A stretch of DNA of 64,000 nucleotides from G963677445 sp963677445 (GTDB lineage: Bacteria; Bacteroidota; Ignavibacteria; Ignavibacteriales; Melioribacteraceae). The translations under genes were made by a program, and so were the position numbers. The stretch covers positions 1-64,000 of the forward strand of contig CAXXGF010000052.1 of NCBI GenBank assembly GCA_963677445.2, in the 5' to 3' direction. Shown here piece by piece: positions 54,457-62,569 of the stretch. Position 1 is the first letter of the stretch. Every line of letters starts with the position of its first letter. The notes below the pieces were generated by a model. It was not told the DNA's origin, did no database searches, and was given only the letters and a program-made list of their open reading frames with translations.

Positions 54457-55002
54457 ATGGTACATAAGAAACTTATTGATGTTGTTAAGAACAATATCTC
54501 CGAACTCGCAGACGCATGGCTTGACGAGGCCAGAAAATCTGAAAACATGCTTACTTATCACAAACTGACCGATGATGAGATCAAAGGGAGAGGCAAACAG
54601 GTTTTTGAGAACCTTTCCAAGTGGCTTGAAGGCGGCGCAAACGTTGATGAAGTTGAAAAATACTTTTGTATGGTAGGGAAAACCAGAATAAACGAAGGAT
54701 TTCCACTTACTGAAGTTCATTTCGCGCTTTATATAACCAAAAAGATACTCTATAATTATATAGACTGGCGTGATGCTGTTTCCGGCAGCTTTTCAAATTC
54801 ATCAGCAACTCAGATACTTTCCACATTCAACAACTATTTTGATCTTGGCAACTTTTTTATCACCAAAGGTTATCTTAACGAACTTTTTGAAAAACTTGAC
54901 GAATCCAAAAAACTTTCCAGGAGCGAACTGAAAAATCTCCTTCTCGTCGGAAATCCAAGCTGGGAACAGGAAGAAGAAGAATTTATCTGGCGCCACGTTT
55001 AG
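54457..55002 (+). CDS. RsbRD N-terminal domain protein
   Basis: The 181-residue protein resembles the RsbRD_N sensor domain, all-helical, with the typical opening KKLIDVVKNNISELADAWLD and later GKTRINEGFPLTEVHFAL. Such domains normally precede STAS domains in stressosome proteins; here the STAS part is absent and the chain ends EEEEFIWRHV. It might feed signals to a stress-response partner elsewhere. GGGGGAAAT lies before the ATG as ribosome site. A strong terminator follows. Confidence 0.78.
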   Translation: MVHKKLIDVVKNNISELADAWLDEARKSENMLTYHKLTDDEIKGRGKQVFENLSKWLEGGANVDEVEKYFCMVGKTRINEGFPLTEVHFALYITKKILYNYIDWRDAVSGSFSNSSATQILSTFNNYFDLGNFFITKGYLNELFEKLDESKKLSRSELKNLLLVGNPSWEQEEEEFIWRHV

Positions 55003-55040
55003 TCGATTATTAATTCTGAATTAAGAATTTGGAATGAAAA

Positions 55041-55067
55041 ACCTTCCCTTGGGGGAAGGTTTTTTTA
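55041..55067. terminator. Bidirectional terminator
   Basis: ACCTTCCC and GGGAAGGT form a stem flanked by A residues on the left and T residues on the right, so it can end both the RsbRD gene and the convergent NmrA-like gene. Confidence 0.88.
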
Positions 55068-55089
55068 TAAAGAGACCGAAGTAATTAAT

Positions 55090-55968
55090 CTATCTTACTG
55101 ATTTTTCTGACTTTTGTTTATCCATCCAATCATTCAGGGTTACTTTTAATTCACCAAACACACGGATAAATTCGCTGGTGTCAGCATCCTCGGTGATGGT
55201 TTCATAATATTGCAGGAATCTGATGATGTTAATAAACTCCGGTTTCTTTTTTATTTTTCCGATTAGTTTTGCCAGCCAGAATGGAAGAGAAGTTACATTA
55301 ACACCCGGGTGAAACCTGTCGCAATATCTTTGCAGGGCTTCTGCCATTTTTATTTTATCAGGGCCGTAAGCAATGAACGTTTTGTTATCACTTTCAGGCA
55401 AAGCATAAGACCTTGAGACAATTCCCGCGAATTCATCAGCGGCCATCCAGTGTATGGGATTGGGTTGTTTCCCGATCATTGAGGCTCTGTTGCCACTCAC
55501 AAATTTCGGCAAAGATTCCATAAACCAGCATGCCCGGAAAATTGTATAATTTATTCCGGAGTTTATTACCGCCTGCTCGGCGTTATATTTAGCAGCGACC
55601 ATAAAAAAATGAGTGTTTTCCTTTTTGGTCGAAGCGCCTGAAAGGAGAGTAATCTTTTTAACTCCTTTTTCTTTAGCGGCATCGGCCACAGCTTTGGCTC
55701 CGAGGTGTTCAATTCTGTCATAATCCTCTTCAAGGGGGCCTCCGCTCAGACTGATATGAACTCCGTAACATCCATCAAGAGCTGCCTTTAATTCGTCATT
55801 GTTAAATATGTCCCCTTTTATAATCTCAAAATCTTCAGGAAACATTTTTTTTGCTTTTTCGGGGGTTCTCGCAAGTACGCGAACTTCATAGCCATCCTCT
55901 TTCAGATGCCGGGCAACCGGAGCGCCAAGCATACCGGTTCCCCCGACAACCAAAACTTTCCTGCTCAT
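55090..55968 (-). CDS. NAD(P)-binding NmrA/SDR-family protein
   Basis: The 292-residue protein starts with a Rossmann motif (VVGGTGMLGAPVARHL, residues 6-21) and continues as an atypical short-chain dehydrogenase: VRVLARTPEKAKKMF, GVHISLSGG and FRACWFMESLPKFV. It lacks the classical YxxxK pair at the usual place, as NmrA-like members do. It may bind NAD(P) as sensor or reductase. It is 8 bases downstream of the beta-lactamase-type gene, so probably co-transcribed with it. Confidence 0.88.
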   Translation of the reverse strand: MSRKVLVVGGTGMLGAPVARHLKEDGYEVRVLARTPEKAKKMFPEDFEIIKGDIFNNDELKAALDGCYGVHISLSGGPLEEDYDRIEHLGAKAVADAAKEKGVKKITLLSGASTKKENTHFFMVAAKYNAEQAVINSGINYTIFRACWFMESLPKFVSGNRASMIGKQPNPIHWMAADEFAGIVSRSYALPESDNKTFIAYGPDKIKMAEALQRYCDRFHPGVNVTSLPFWLAKLIGKIKKKPEFINIIRFLQYYETITEDADTSEFIRVFGELKVTLNDWMDKQKSEKSVR

Positions 55969-55976
55969 AATTCCTC

Positions 55977-58340
55977 TTATTTTTTCTGAGCGTCAAATTT
56001 TTGTCCACCCTGTTCCAGAGTCAGGGAGTTTTCTTTGAAATAAACAGTTGCTTTCACCACTTTCAGGAAAAATTCTGTTTCCGACCTGGGGTAAAGCTGG
56101 AACTGAGGCTGGCCGGAAAGCTGAATATACAAATTTTCTCCTTTTTTTGTTATGGTGATCATCATTCCGTCACCCATATCATATTTCCCGACATACTTAT
56201 CAAGAACAGCGGCAGCAACTTCAGCTTCTTTCCAGATATCATCAGCCAGCCGGGGGGCTTTGGTTTCCCTTCCTCCCTGGTAATTTACCAGGTATTCAAT
56301 ATTACCCGAATCATCTCTGAAAAATTTTATTTTCGCCTCAACAACTTTCAGGAAAAATTCATCTTTCATTTTAGGGAATACTTCAAATTTCGGCTGACCA
56401 CTTAACTGAATATATAGTTGTTCACCATCCAAAGTAACATCCAGAATTGCGCCGCCGGGAAACTCATATTTACCAACATATTCAGAATAATTTTCTTTAT
56501 CGATATCTTTGGCTTCGGAATTGGATTCCTGCGGTTCCATCTCCTCCCATAAATAATATTCAGCAAGCTGATAAGCGGCAAGCTGGGGATATTGGTTTGG
56601 GGGAGCGGGCAGACAGTTGGTCAAAACACAGACTGTCAGTTTTTGCTCAGGGAAACGGGCGAGGAAAGTTGAAAACCCATGCAGTCCCCCGCCATGATGA
56701 ATGATTTTTAGTCCTCTCGTATTGCCTATAACCCAGCCATATCCATACTTTTCGGGGCCGAGGAGCGCGTCCTCACCGTTATTCAGTTTCGCCGGCCGGA
56801 ACGCCATTTCCATCGATTCTTCATTAAGAACATTGCCGCTGAAAAGGGCTTCATTCCATTTGAACATGTCTCCGGTTGTTGAATATAACTGTCCGGCTCC
56901 ACCGGCCCAGTCCATATTCCAGTCAAGCGCTCTGGAAAATTCATTATTCGTAAAACTATAACCTTTTGCCTCTCCTTCTATCAGGTCATCTGATTTGTGC
57001 CAGCCGGTACTTCTCATTTCAAGGGGAAGGAATATTTTTTCTTTTAGATATTCCGCTATCGGTTTACCTGATACCTGTTCCACGATCATTCCGAGAATGT
57101 AATATCCAGAGTTGTTGTAAAGAAGCTGTGTGCCCGGGTCGAAATCATAATCGAAAGTTTTAATGGTGTCGATTACTTTCTTATCACTCGTTTCCGTGAG
57201 AATCAGCGCGTCCAGATTACCTACATTGGTATAGCTGTGAATTCCTGAAGTATGCGTCAGCAAATGATTGATTGTTACTTCATCGGCGCGGGGGAAATCG
57301 GGCAAATATTTGCTAAGCTTGTCTGTAATATCGAGTTTCTTCTCTTCCCTGAGTTTTAATATAGCGGTAGCGGTAAACTGTTTTGTGATAGACCCGATTC
57401 TGAAGATGGTTTCGGGTATATTTTCTTCACCGGAGTCGGCATCAGCCATACCAAATCCTTTACTATAAAGTATTTTCCCATCCCTCGCGACCAATACAGT
57501 TGCTCCCGGTTTATCATCACCGCTATAATATTGCAGAAAGTGATCGGCGAGTTTTTCCGGCGCCGGAACCTCTCTTTTTTCAGCGCCGAGAGAGAGCAGG
57601 TAGTCAGTCATATCTGAGCGTCTGGCGATCAATGAGGCGGTGTAGGGGGTCAGGCCCGCTTCATTAGCGGCGTTTATATTTGCGCCATTTTCAGCCAGCA
57701 ATTTAACTCCGTCAAGCTCGCCATATCCGGCTAATTTGATCAAAGATAAACCCAGTGTTTCCTGCCCCGGTTTTCTGATGGTAAACCCCCATCCATACTG
57801 CTGATTATAAACCTTTATCAGCAGGCTGTTTATTCCTTTTTTCAGAGTGACCTTAAAAAAGTCATCGTCTGTTCTGACCGCTCGCGCAGCGTTATTATCA
57901 TGAATTTTTTTTCCGTTGAGCCAGATAATAATTCCATCGTCGCTTCCCGCGCCGAAAATTACCGGGCGTTCCTTTTCGCTTTCTATTTCCGCGTAGGCAT
58001 AGGCTGAAACAAATTCTTTATTGCCAAAAATTTTTGTAAAGTCGACAATATCTTCGTCCGATTCATAATGCTGCCATTGTTGCGAGGCCGCGTCGGGAAG
58101 GACCGGCATTCCCGATTCCGGAACATTGATAAATTCCCTCCGGAATCTTTCATTAATTAACCCGGGAGTTTTTTCTTCTGTTGTATCGGGGAATAATTCG
58201 AATGGGCCCGCGACCATCCATTCTGTCATAAATTCATCCGCGGCAGGTCCATCGTAACGGGGTATATCACCCGCGAAACTTAATGTGTTTATTACAAATG
58301 ACACTATTGCTAATAATGACAATCCGCTATTAATTTTCAT
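55977..58340 (-). CDS. Exported beta-lactamase-fold serine hydrolase with ankyrin repeats
   Basis: The 787-residue protein has a signal peptide, a PA14/glycosidase-N-like beta domain (about 30-185, EWMVAGPFELFPDTTEE and IFGAGSDDGIIIWLNGK), two ankyrin repeats (about 186-255), a class C beta-lactamase-type domain (about 260-600) and two repeats of a C-terminal beta domain (about 615-700 and 710-787, both with GENLYIQLSGQP-like strands). The catalytic motifs are SITK, YNNSGY and HHGGG. Members are peptidases or esterases. It likely works in the periplasm. The middle ankyrin insert is unusual. Confidence 0.88.
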   Translation of the reverse strand: MKINSGLSLLAIVSFVINTLSFAGDIPRYDGPAADEFMTEWMVAGPFELFPDTTEEKTPGLINERFRREFINVPESGMPVLPDAASQQWQHYESDEDIVDFTKIFGNKEFVSAYAYAEIESEKERPVIFGAGSDDGIIIWLNGKKIHDNNAARAVRTDDDFFKVTLKKGINSLLIKVYNQQYGWGFTIRKPGQETLGLSLIKLAGYGELDGVKLLAENGANINAANEAGLTPYTASLIARRSDMTDYLLSLGAEKREVPAPEKLADHFLQYYSGDDKPGATVLVARDGKILYSKGFGMADADSGEENIPETIFRIGSITKQFTATAILKLREEKKLDITDKLSKYLPDFPRADEVTINHLLTHTSGIHSYTNVGNLDALILTETSDKKVIDTIKTFDYDFDPGTQLLYNNSGYYILGMIVEQVSGKPIAEYLKEKIFLPLEMRSTGWHKSDDLIEGEAKGYSFTNNEFSRALDWNMDWAGGAGQLYSTTGDMFKWNEALFSGNVLNEESMEMAFRPAKLNNGEDALLGPEKYGYGWVIGNTRGLKIIHHGGGLHGFSTFLARFPEQKLTVCVLTNCLPAPPNQYPQLAAYQLAEYYLWEEMEPQESNSEAKDIDKENYSEYVGKYEFPGGAILDVTLDGEQLYIQLSGQPKFEVFPKMKDEFFLKVVEAKIKFFRDDSGNIEYLVNYQGGRETKAPRLADDIWKEAEVAAAVLDKYVGKYDMGDGMMITITKKGENLYIQLSGQPQFQLYPRSETEFFLKVVKATVYFKENSLTLEQGGQKFDAQKK

Positions 58341-58390
58341 AATTTCCTCTGATTAAGTGTGCTAAATAATATTACACCATCAATTAAACT

Positions 58391-58900
58391 TTATTCGCAA
58401 TAATCATTATTTTCCAGATCTTCGATAATTTTTTGAGCCTGGTTCACTTCATGACATGGCACCATAATTTTTATTTCATTCACAACGTGGCCGTCAAAAT
58501 CACCCGATGCTCTGAAAAGGGTATATTCAACACCACCCATTGAATAAGGAGTGGCTTTACGCGAATACAAAAATGGATGAAATCCTTCCTCTTCAAGCAC
58601 ATTCTTGTAATATTTTACCGTGGCTTCATCGCTTGTTCCATGCACTCTGGCCATTCCCTGGTATATCTCATATTCCTGGTGATCATTGCAAAGAAAAACA
58701 TTATTTATTTCGGTCCCGCACTTTTTGCAGAATGGTTCCTGACATATTACGCACACACCTGCAGCGTCGACAGATTCATGCGCACAACATTTTACGCCAT
58801 CAATATAGATACTGCCGCAGTTAGGACAGAAATCGGAATCTTCGGTTACTTCAGCGCCACAATAGGAACATTCACTCAGTTTGTTTTCATTTTCGACCAT
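58391..58900 (-). CDS. Zinc-finger protein with DUF2007-like domain
   Basis: The 169-residue cytoplasmic protein starts with a zinc ribbon (CSYCGAEV...FCPNCGS), then a B-box-like set of metal ligands (CAHESVDAAGVCVICQEPFC, then KKCG and CNDHQ) and ends in a DUF2007-type domain (KVLEEEGFHPF, then VPCHEVNQAQKIIEDLE). DUF2007 proteins have a ferredoxin-like fold and are linked to signalling, with roles poorly known. The ATG at 58900 lies at the end of a GGAGTACCG ribosome site. Confidence 0.8.
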   Translation of the reverse strand: MVENENKLSECSYCGAEVTEDSDFCPNCGSIYIDGVKCCAHESVDAAGVCVICQEPFCKKCGTEINNVFLCNDHQEYEIYQGMARVHGTSDEATVKYYKNVLEEEGFHPFLYSRKATPYSMGGVEYTLFRASGDFDGHVVNEIKIMVPCHEVNQAQKIIEDLENNDYCE

Positions 58901-59462
58901 CGGTACTCCACATACAATTTATAGAACAGTAAATAGAAGAAAACATAAGATAACAATTTTAGAAATAATATCTATAGATGATATTACATCATTACTTTTG
59001 TCGTATCCATTTTAAAAATGTTCAAAATGGATTAGCTGGTAAATTAGGAAGGCCGCAAAATCAGGATAACGCAAAATACAATAGAAAATTATCTGACCGT
59101 ACCATAGCCAAAGCTGCAGGGGGACTAATGGGATAACTGTGACTCGTGGCTGTTTATTAAATGATGCTTATGCAAAAAAAACTGGCCACTAACACACTAA
59201 AACACCAAAAGAACACAAAATGATTTTTGTGGCGTTTTTTCGCAAGATAATAACCGCTCAAGAAAATTTTACTATTTCACATTGAATTTAAGCGCTTATG
59301 GAATAATTTGGTCGAGCCAGAATAAATTCTCAAATAATCAATCTTATTTCTCTTTTCTAAAATGAGTAAGTTTTTCGAGTTGGCTGATGATTATGAGAAC
59401 GAGTACGATTTTTTATTCAGGACCTTCTTTTTAGTTCTGGCTTGTTCAGCTTAGGCAATACC
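58901..59462. other. Intergenic region with repeat fragments
   Basis: No gene is supported. The element ACACACTAAAACACCAAAAG with TTTTTGTGG (59189-59240) resembles 29190-29235, and GAGAACGAGTACGATT (59398-59413) resembles the repeats at 42751-42835. Confidence 0.55.
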
Positions 59463-59936
59463 TTAAAGACTCAGAAAATGCTTAACCATTCCTTCATCAA
59501 GCCCTGTGGCTTCACAAATCTCATGGTTGTTCATCCCTTCAGTTTTTAATCTTTTAACGAGGGCCTGAAGCGGTTCACCTATTTCAATTATGTAACCATC
59601 CGGATCATAAAAGCGGAAAACAAGCTGCCGCCAGGGCTGCTCTTTTGTCTCATGAACTATTTCATACCCGGCTTCTTTTACTTTTTTCTCAATCTCTTTT
59701 ACCTCGTCAAATTCGAAATAGATTTCCATGTGCTCCTTGCGGGCGGGATTGGCTATTGTACCAGCTCCGGTAAGTCCCGCGAAATGTCTGACATCATGGA
59801 TAGCCAGCCCCCCTTTGAATGAGACATTTTCCCCGAAATCATACTCAACTTCCTGCCCCAGGAACCGGGTGTAAAAATCCTTCGATTTTTGAATATCGGT
59901 AACACATATCAACGCGCAAATATATTTCGGATTCAT
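59463..59936 (-). CDS. VOC (glyoxalase/bleomycin-resistance) family protein
   Basis: Starting at the ATG at 59936, which follows GGAGAGTGAGA, the product has 157 residues. It shows the two beta-alpha-beta-beta-beta modules of the VOC fold: ICALICVTDIQKSKDFYTRF and FRFYDPDGYIIEIGEPL, with the terminal Glu of a metal site. After the fold it has a short helical tail that resembles a helix-turn-helix (MNNHEICEATGLDEGMVKHF). The substrate is unknown. A TTG at 59954 would add six residues but is less likely. Confidence 0.85.
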   Translation of the reverse strand: MNPKYICALICVTDIQKSKDFYTRFLGQEVEYDFGENVSFKGGLAIHDVRHFAGLTGAGTIANPARKEHMEIYFEFDEVKEIEKKVKEAGYEIVHETKEQPWRQLVFRFYDPDGYIIEIGEPLQALVKRLKTEGMNNHEICEATGLDEGMVKHFLSL

Positions 59937-60476
59937 TCTCACTCTCCGGTTCAATAATAAATTTTTTGCCCAAATTTATTTTAATCATGAACGGAAAACA
60001 TGGCCTGAATTGCTATTTTAATACATCCGATTAAATTTAAATCTACTAACAAAAAAATCGTAATCTGGCAAAGCCAGAGCAAAGTAGAAAGTATCATAAA
60101 AAGTGGGACTACTGGTACTAAGGGGATTCTGACTATTCTATCAATCGCAAACCTGGTTATTTGTCATTCCGGTTTTTTGCGTCCTCCGTGAAAAGACCAT
60201 CCTGAGGCTGGCAGGCCGGAATCTAATGCGGAATTTTACTGCCATTTAACTTAAAACTTTGCCATTTTGCGTAGAATTTGACTGCTTACGGAGTAATCCG
60301 GCAAGCCAGAGAAAAAGTACGAATTACGAATTGCCTTTTCCGGAATACTCTTAGCTCAGGATTGCAAAAATGATTTCGATTTTTACATTAACAATTTATT
60401 TTTGTCATCACAAAAAGGAACTGCAACATAACATGCAAAGGTATATTTTTGTTGTAAAATAAATTTTGGATAAGAG
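59937..60476. other. Intergenic region with dispersed repeat copy 3
   Basis: No gene is supported. The element CTTTGCCATTTTGCGTAGAA with CTGCTTACGGAGTAATCCG at 60257-60300 is the third copy of the family at 27351 and 48882. GCAAGCCAGA-type pieces (60070 and 60301) recur around it. Confidence 0.6.
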
Positions 60477-60668
60477 ATGACTGAAAAACAGATGCGATTT
60501 GTAGATATCAGCGCAACCAGGTGGGAATCCTGGTCGGGATGCGGGATGGTCCGCGACGGATGCAGGAGCTGCCAGGCTGGCAAAGTTGAAAACCTGTTGC
60601 GGGGCAAAAGATATATGAAATTCACTGAATACCTTATAATACATTATAATTTTAGGGAGCGGGAATAA
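60477..60668 (+). CDS. Short ORF, perhaps an N-terminal fragment of a Gp37/DUF5131-like protein
   Basis: The 63-residue product MTEKQMRFVDISATRWESWS then GCGMVRDGCRSCQAGK recalls the start of phage Gp37/Gp68-type radical-SAM-like proteins (W-x-GC-x-GC-x-C), which are around 240 residues. If so, this is a fragment. The next frame begins two bases after its stop. A real short gene cannot be excluded. Confidence 0.35.
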   Translation: MTEKQMRFVDISATRWESWSGCGMVRDGCRSCQAGKVENLLRGKRYMKFTEYLIIHYNFRERE

Positions 60669-60669
60669 A

Positions 60670-60969
60670 ATGAAAGGTATTCTTCAGCAAAAATGGTTTT
60701 TAAGGATTTTTAAGATGAACAGGCTGATTTATATTGTGGAACGTTTGCCGATTGGAGATGGTCTGAAATGGAAAGTGTGTGAGTTCCTTTCGCAAAAAGA
60801 TATTTTGCCTCCGCAATTTGGACCCTGCCCTGTCTGTAAAAGAATATGGTTTATTGACTGCCATACAATTCCATCGCCAACCTGCGGCTCGGGTGATTGT
60901 GAAGACAAGCTGCTCGAAGAAAGTAATGAATATTACAGGCAGAGGAGGGAGGAGGAAGAAAAATCATAA
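60670..60969 (+). CDS. Small cysteine-rich zinc-ribbon-like protein
   Basis: The 99-residue product has CPVC (residues 53-56) and CGSGDC (71-76) as likely zinc ligands, preceded by a Trp/Leu-rich region and followed by an acidic coiled tail (SNEYYRQRREEEEKS). It overlaps no other good gene and might be a displaced part of the fragment before it. Start at ATG 60670 with GGAGCGGGAATAA as ribosome site; an internal ATG at 60715 is an alternative. Unknown function. Confidence 0.45.
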   Translation: MKGILQQKWFLRIFKMNRLIYIVERLPIGDGLKWKVCEFLSQKDILPPQFGPCPVCKRIWFIDCHTIPSPTCGSGDCEDKLLEESNEYYRQRREEEEKS

Positions 60970-61111
60970 TCATCTAGCCGAAATTGAATATTTTCTTAAT
61001 CTCTTTTCGGCAGTATTAAGGTCTATAGATTGTCTGTAAAATAAAATGAGTATTTAAAATGTTTTTATATATTGTGTTATAACAATGTAAGAACGCAAGG
61101 GGGAAATAAGG

Positions 61112-61315
61112 ATGAAATCATTACAAAAAATAGGAAACAGCAGGGGTATATTAATTGACAAGGCGATTCTAAAACTCCTGAAAATGGAAGACAACGGTTC
61201 CTTCGAAGTTGAACTCAGAGAAGGAGGTATTTTTCTAAAACCGGTTTCATTCGAAGATATCTACGCCAAAAAGGCAAAAAAACATCGAAAATCGCCGGAT
61301 AAACTTGGAATGTGA
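61112..61315 (+). CDS. AbrB/MazE-type antitoxin
   Basis: The 67-residue product has the SpoVT/AbrB swapped-hairpin start (LQKIGNSRGILIDKAILKLL, then FEVELREGGIFLKPV) and a short charged tail that should block the toxin. A GGGGGAAATAAGG ribosome site precedes the ATG. It overlaps the Doc gene by 4 bases (ATGTGA), a translationally coupled toxin-antitoxin pair. Confidence 0.88.
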   Translation: MKSLQKIGNSRGILIDKAILKLLKMEDNGSFEVELREGGIFLKPVSFEDIYAKKAKKHRKSPDKLGM

Positions 61316-61656
61316 AAGAGCCAATTTTCCTGAAATTAAATGATATTATTTATATTCACAGGCAGGAAACGGAATATGCAGGCCATTCAGACAGGATAAG
61401 AGATTTTGATGCGTTGAAAGCACCCATTGATGTTCCGAAAGTAACGTACCAGGGGAAATTCCTGATGAGTATTTTTGAAATGTCAGCTACATATATCTCT
61501 TCAATCTGTGTCAGACATCCATTTCTGGATGGAAATAAAAGAACAGCGGCGCTTAGCGCAATTATTTTTCCTGAAGTAAACGGATATGATTTTGAGGGAA
61601 AATATCCGGAGGAACTTGCTGACAAAATATTGGATTATGTCAGCAAAAAAAAATGA
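61312..61656 (+). CDS. Doc-type Fic-fold toxin
   Basis: The 114-residue protein carries the Fic/Doc core HPFLDGNKRTA (residues 69-79), matching the Doc kinase version of the motif. Doc phosphorylates elongation factor Tu and halts translation. Length is close to Doc (about 126). It starts with GTG and overlaps the AbrB-type antitoxin gene; the pairing AbrB plus Doc replaces the usual Phd partner. No truncation seen. Confidence 0.9.
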   Translation: MKEPIFLKLNDIIYIHRQETEYAGHSDRIRDFDALKAPIDVPKVTYQGKFLMSIFEMSATYISSICVRHPFLDGNKRTAALSAIIFPEVNGYDFEGKYPEELADKILDYVSKKK

Positions 61657-61749
61657 GAAATCAGAATTATCCGAATACTTGAAGGAAAGGTCAAAAAATG
61701 AAAAGCTTTACCTCTTTTCGATAACTGAAGCGCCAATTGTCGGCAGTCT

Positions 61750-62418
61750 TTAGTTTCTGACAATTGAGATCAGTTTTTCTCTCCTCAAAATATTCACCAT
61801 CCCGTAACTGTATTCAATGATACCATCCTTTTGCAGCTCTGAGAATACCCTTCCAAGCGCCGGGCGGCTGACTCCGAAAAATTCGGCAAGTTCTCTTTGT
61901 GATTTATCTAAACGGAATTGTAATTCTCCATTTTCCTGCGCATCAAGGATATAGTGCGCCAGTTTTTCTTTAATCGTATTAAATGAAAAGAACCATACCC
62001 TGTGAGTTAAAAACTGTATTTTATTACTGAGCGCCGCTGTAAAATTCATCATTACTCTTTCTTCTTCCCTCAGCAAAAGAGAAAATGAACTTTTGGTAAT
62101 TGATAAAATTTCCACATCGCTGAAAGCGGAACCATCTACCGGGAACCGGTTTTTCGGTCCGTAAACAAATCCGGGAGCAATTGGACGGGGAGCGGCGATA
62201 ACTCCCACTTCAAGAATTTTCCCTCCGAAATCCTGCATTTCGGCTTTTACTTTGCCTTTAATAATTATGTGCATCGCTTTTACTTCATCACCTCTTGAGA
62301 CTATCAGAGTTCCGGCGGGATACCTGTTCACGGAAAAGTCGATTTTTTTGAAAAGGATTTTAAGTTCTGATTCGTTATAACCATTAAAAACGGGGGAGCT
62401 TGTAAGTATTGAGTACAT
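61750..62418 (-). CDS. Crp/Fnr-family transcription regulator, probably HcpR-like
   Basis: The 222-residue protein has an N-terminal cyclic-nucleotide-binding-type domain (about 10-125, with GTLIVSRGDEVKAMHIIIKG) and a C-terminal winged helix (KSQRELAEFFGVSRPALGRV, then FSELQKDGIIEY). There is no Cys cluster as in Fnr, so it may sense NO through haem or other means. It is divergent from hcp across 151 bases with one perfect palindrome TTGTAACAATTGTTACAA, so it very probably controls hcp. This matches the known HcpR-hcp arrangement. Confidence 0.87.
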   Translation of the reverse strand: MYSILTSSPVFNGYNESELKILFKKIDFSVNRYPAGTLIVSRGDEVKAMHIIIKGKVKAEMQDFGGKILEVGVIAAPRPIAPGFVYGPKNRFPVDGSAFSDVEILSITKSSFSLLLREEERVMMNFTAALSNKIQFLTHRVWFFSFNTIKEKLAHYILDAQENGELQFRLDKSQRELAEFFGVSRPALGRVFSELQKDGIIEYSYGMVNILRREKLISIVRN

Positions 62419-62461
62419 TGTTCTCTGTATTTTTTCCCTAAATATACTTTTTTCTTCTGAC

Positions 62462-62479
62462 TTGTAACAATTGTTACAA
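62462..62479. promoter_or_regulatory. Likely HcpR-type operator
   Basis: TTGTAACAATTGTTACAA is a perfect 18-bp palindrome located 43 bases before the regulator gene start and 90 before the hcp start. Crp/Fnr regulators bind such TTGTnAC-type dyads. Confidence 0.8.
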
Positions 62480-62569
62480 ACTTTTTGATTCCCGCCTATT
62501 ATGTTAGAAGCAGAATTATTATTCTGTTTAACTAAATCTTGAAAACAAAATTATTATCGGAGGACCATA

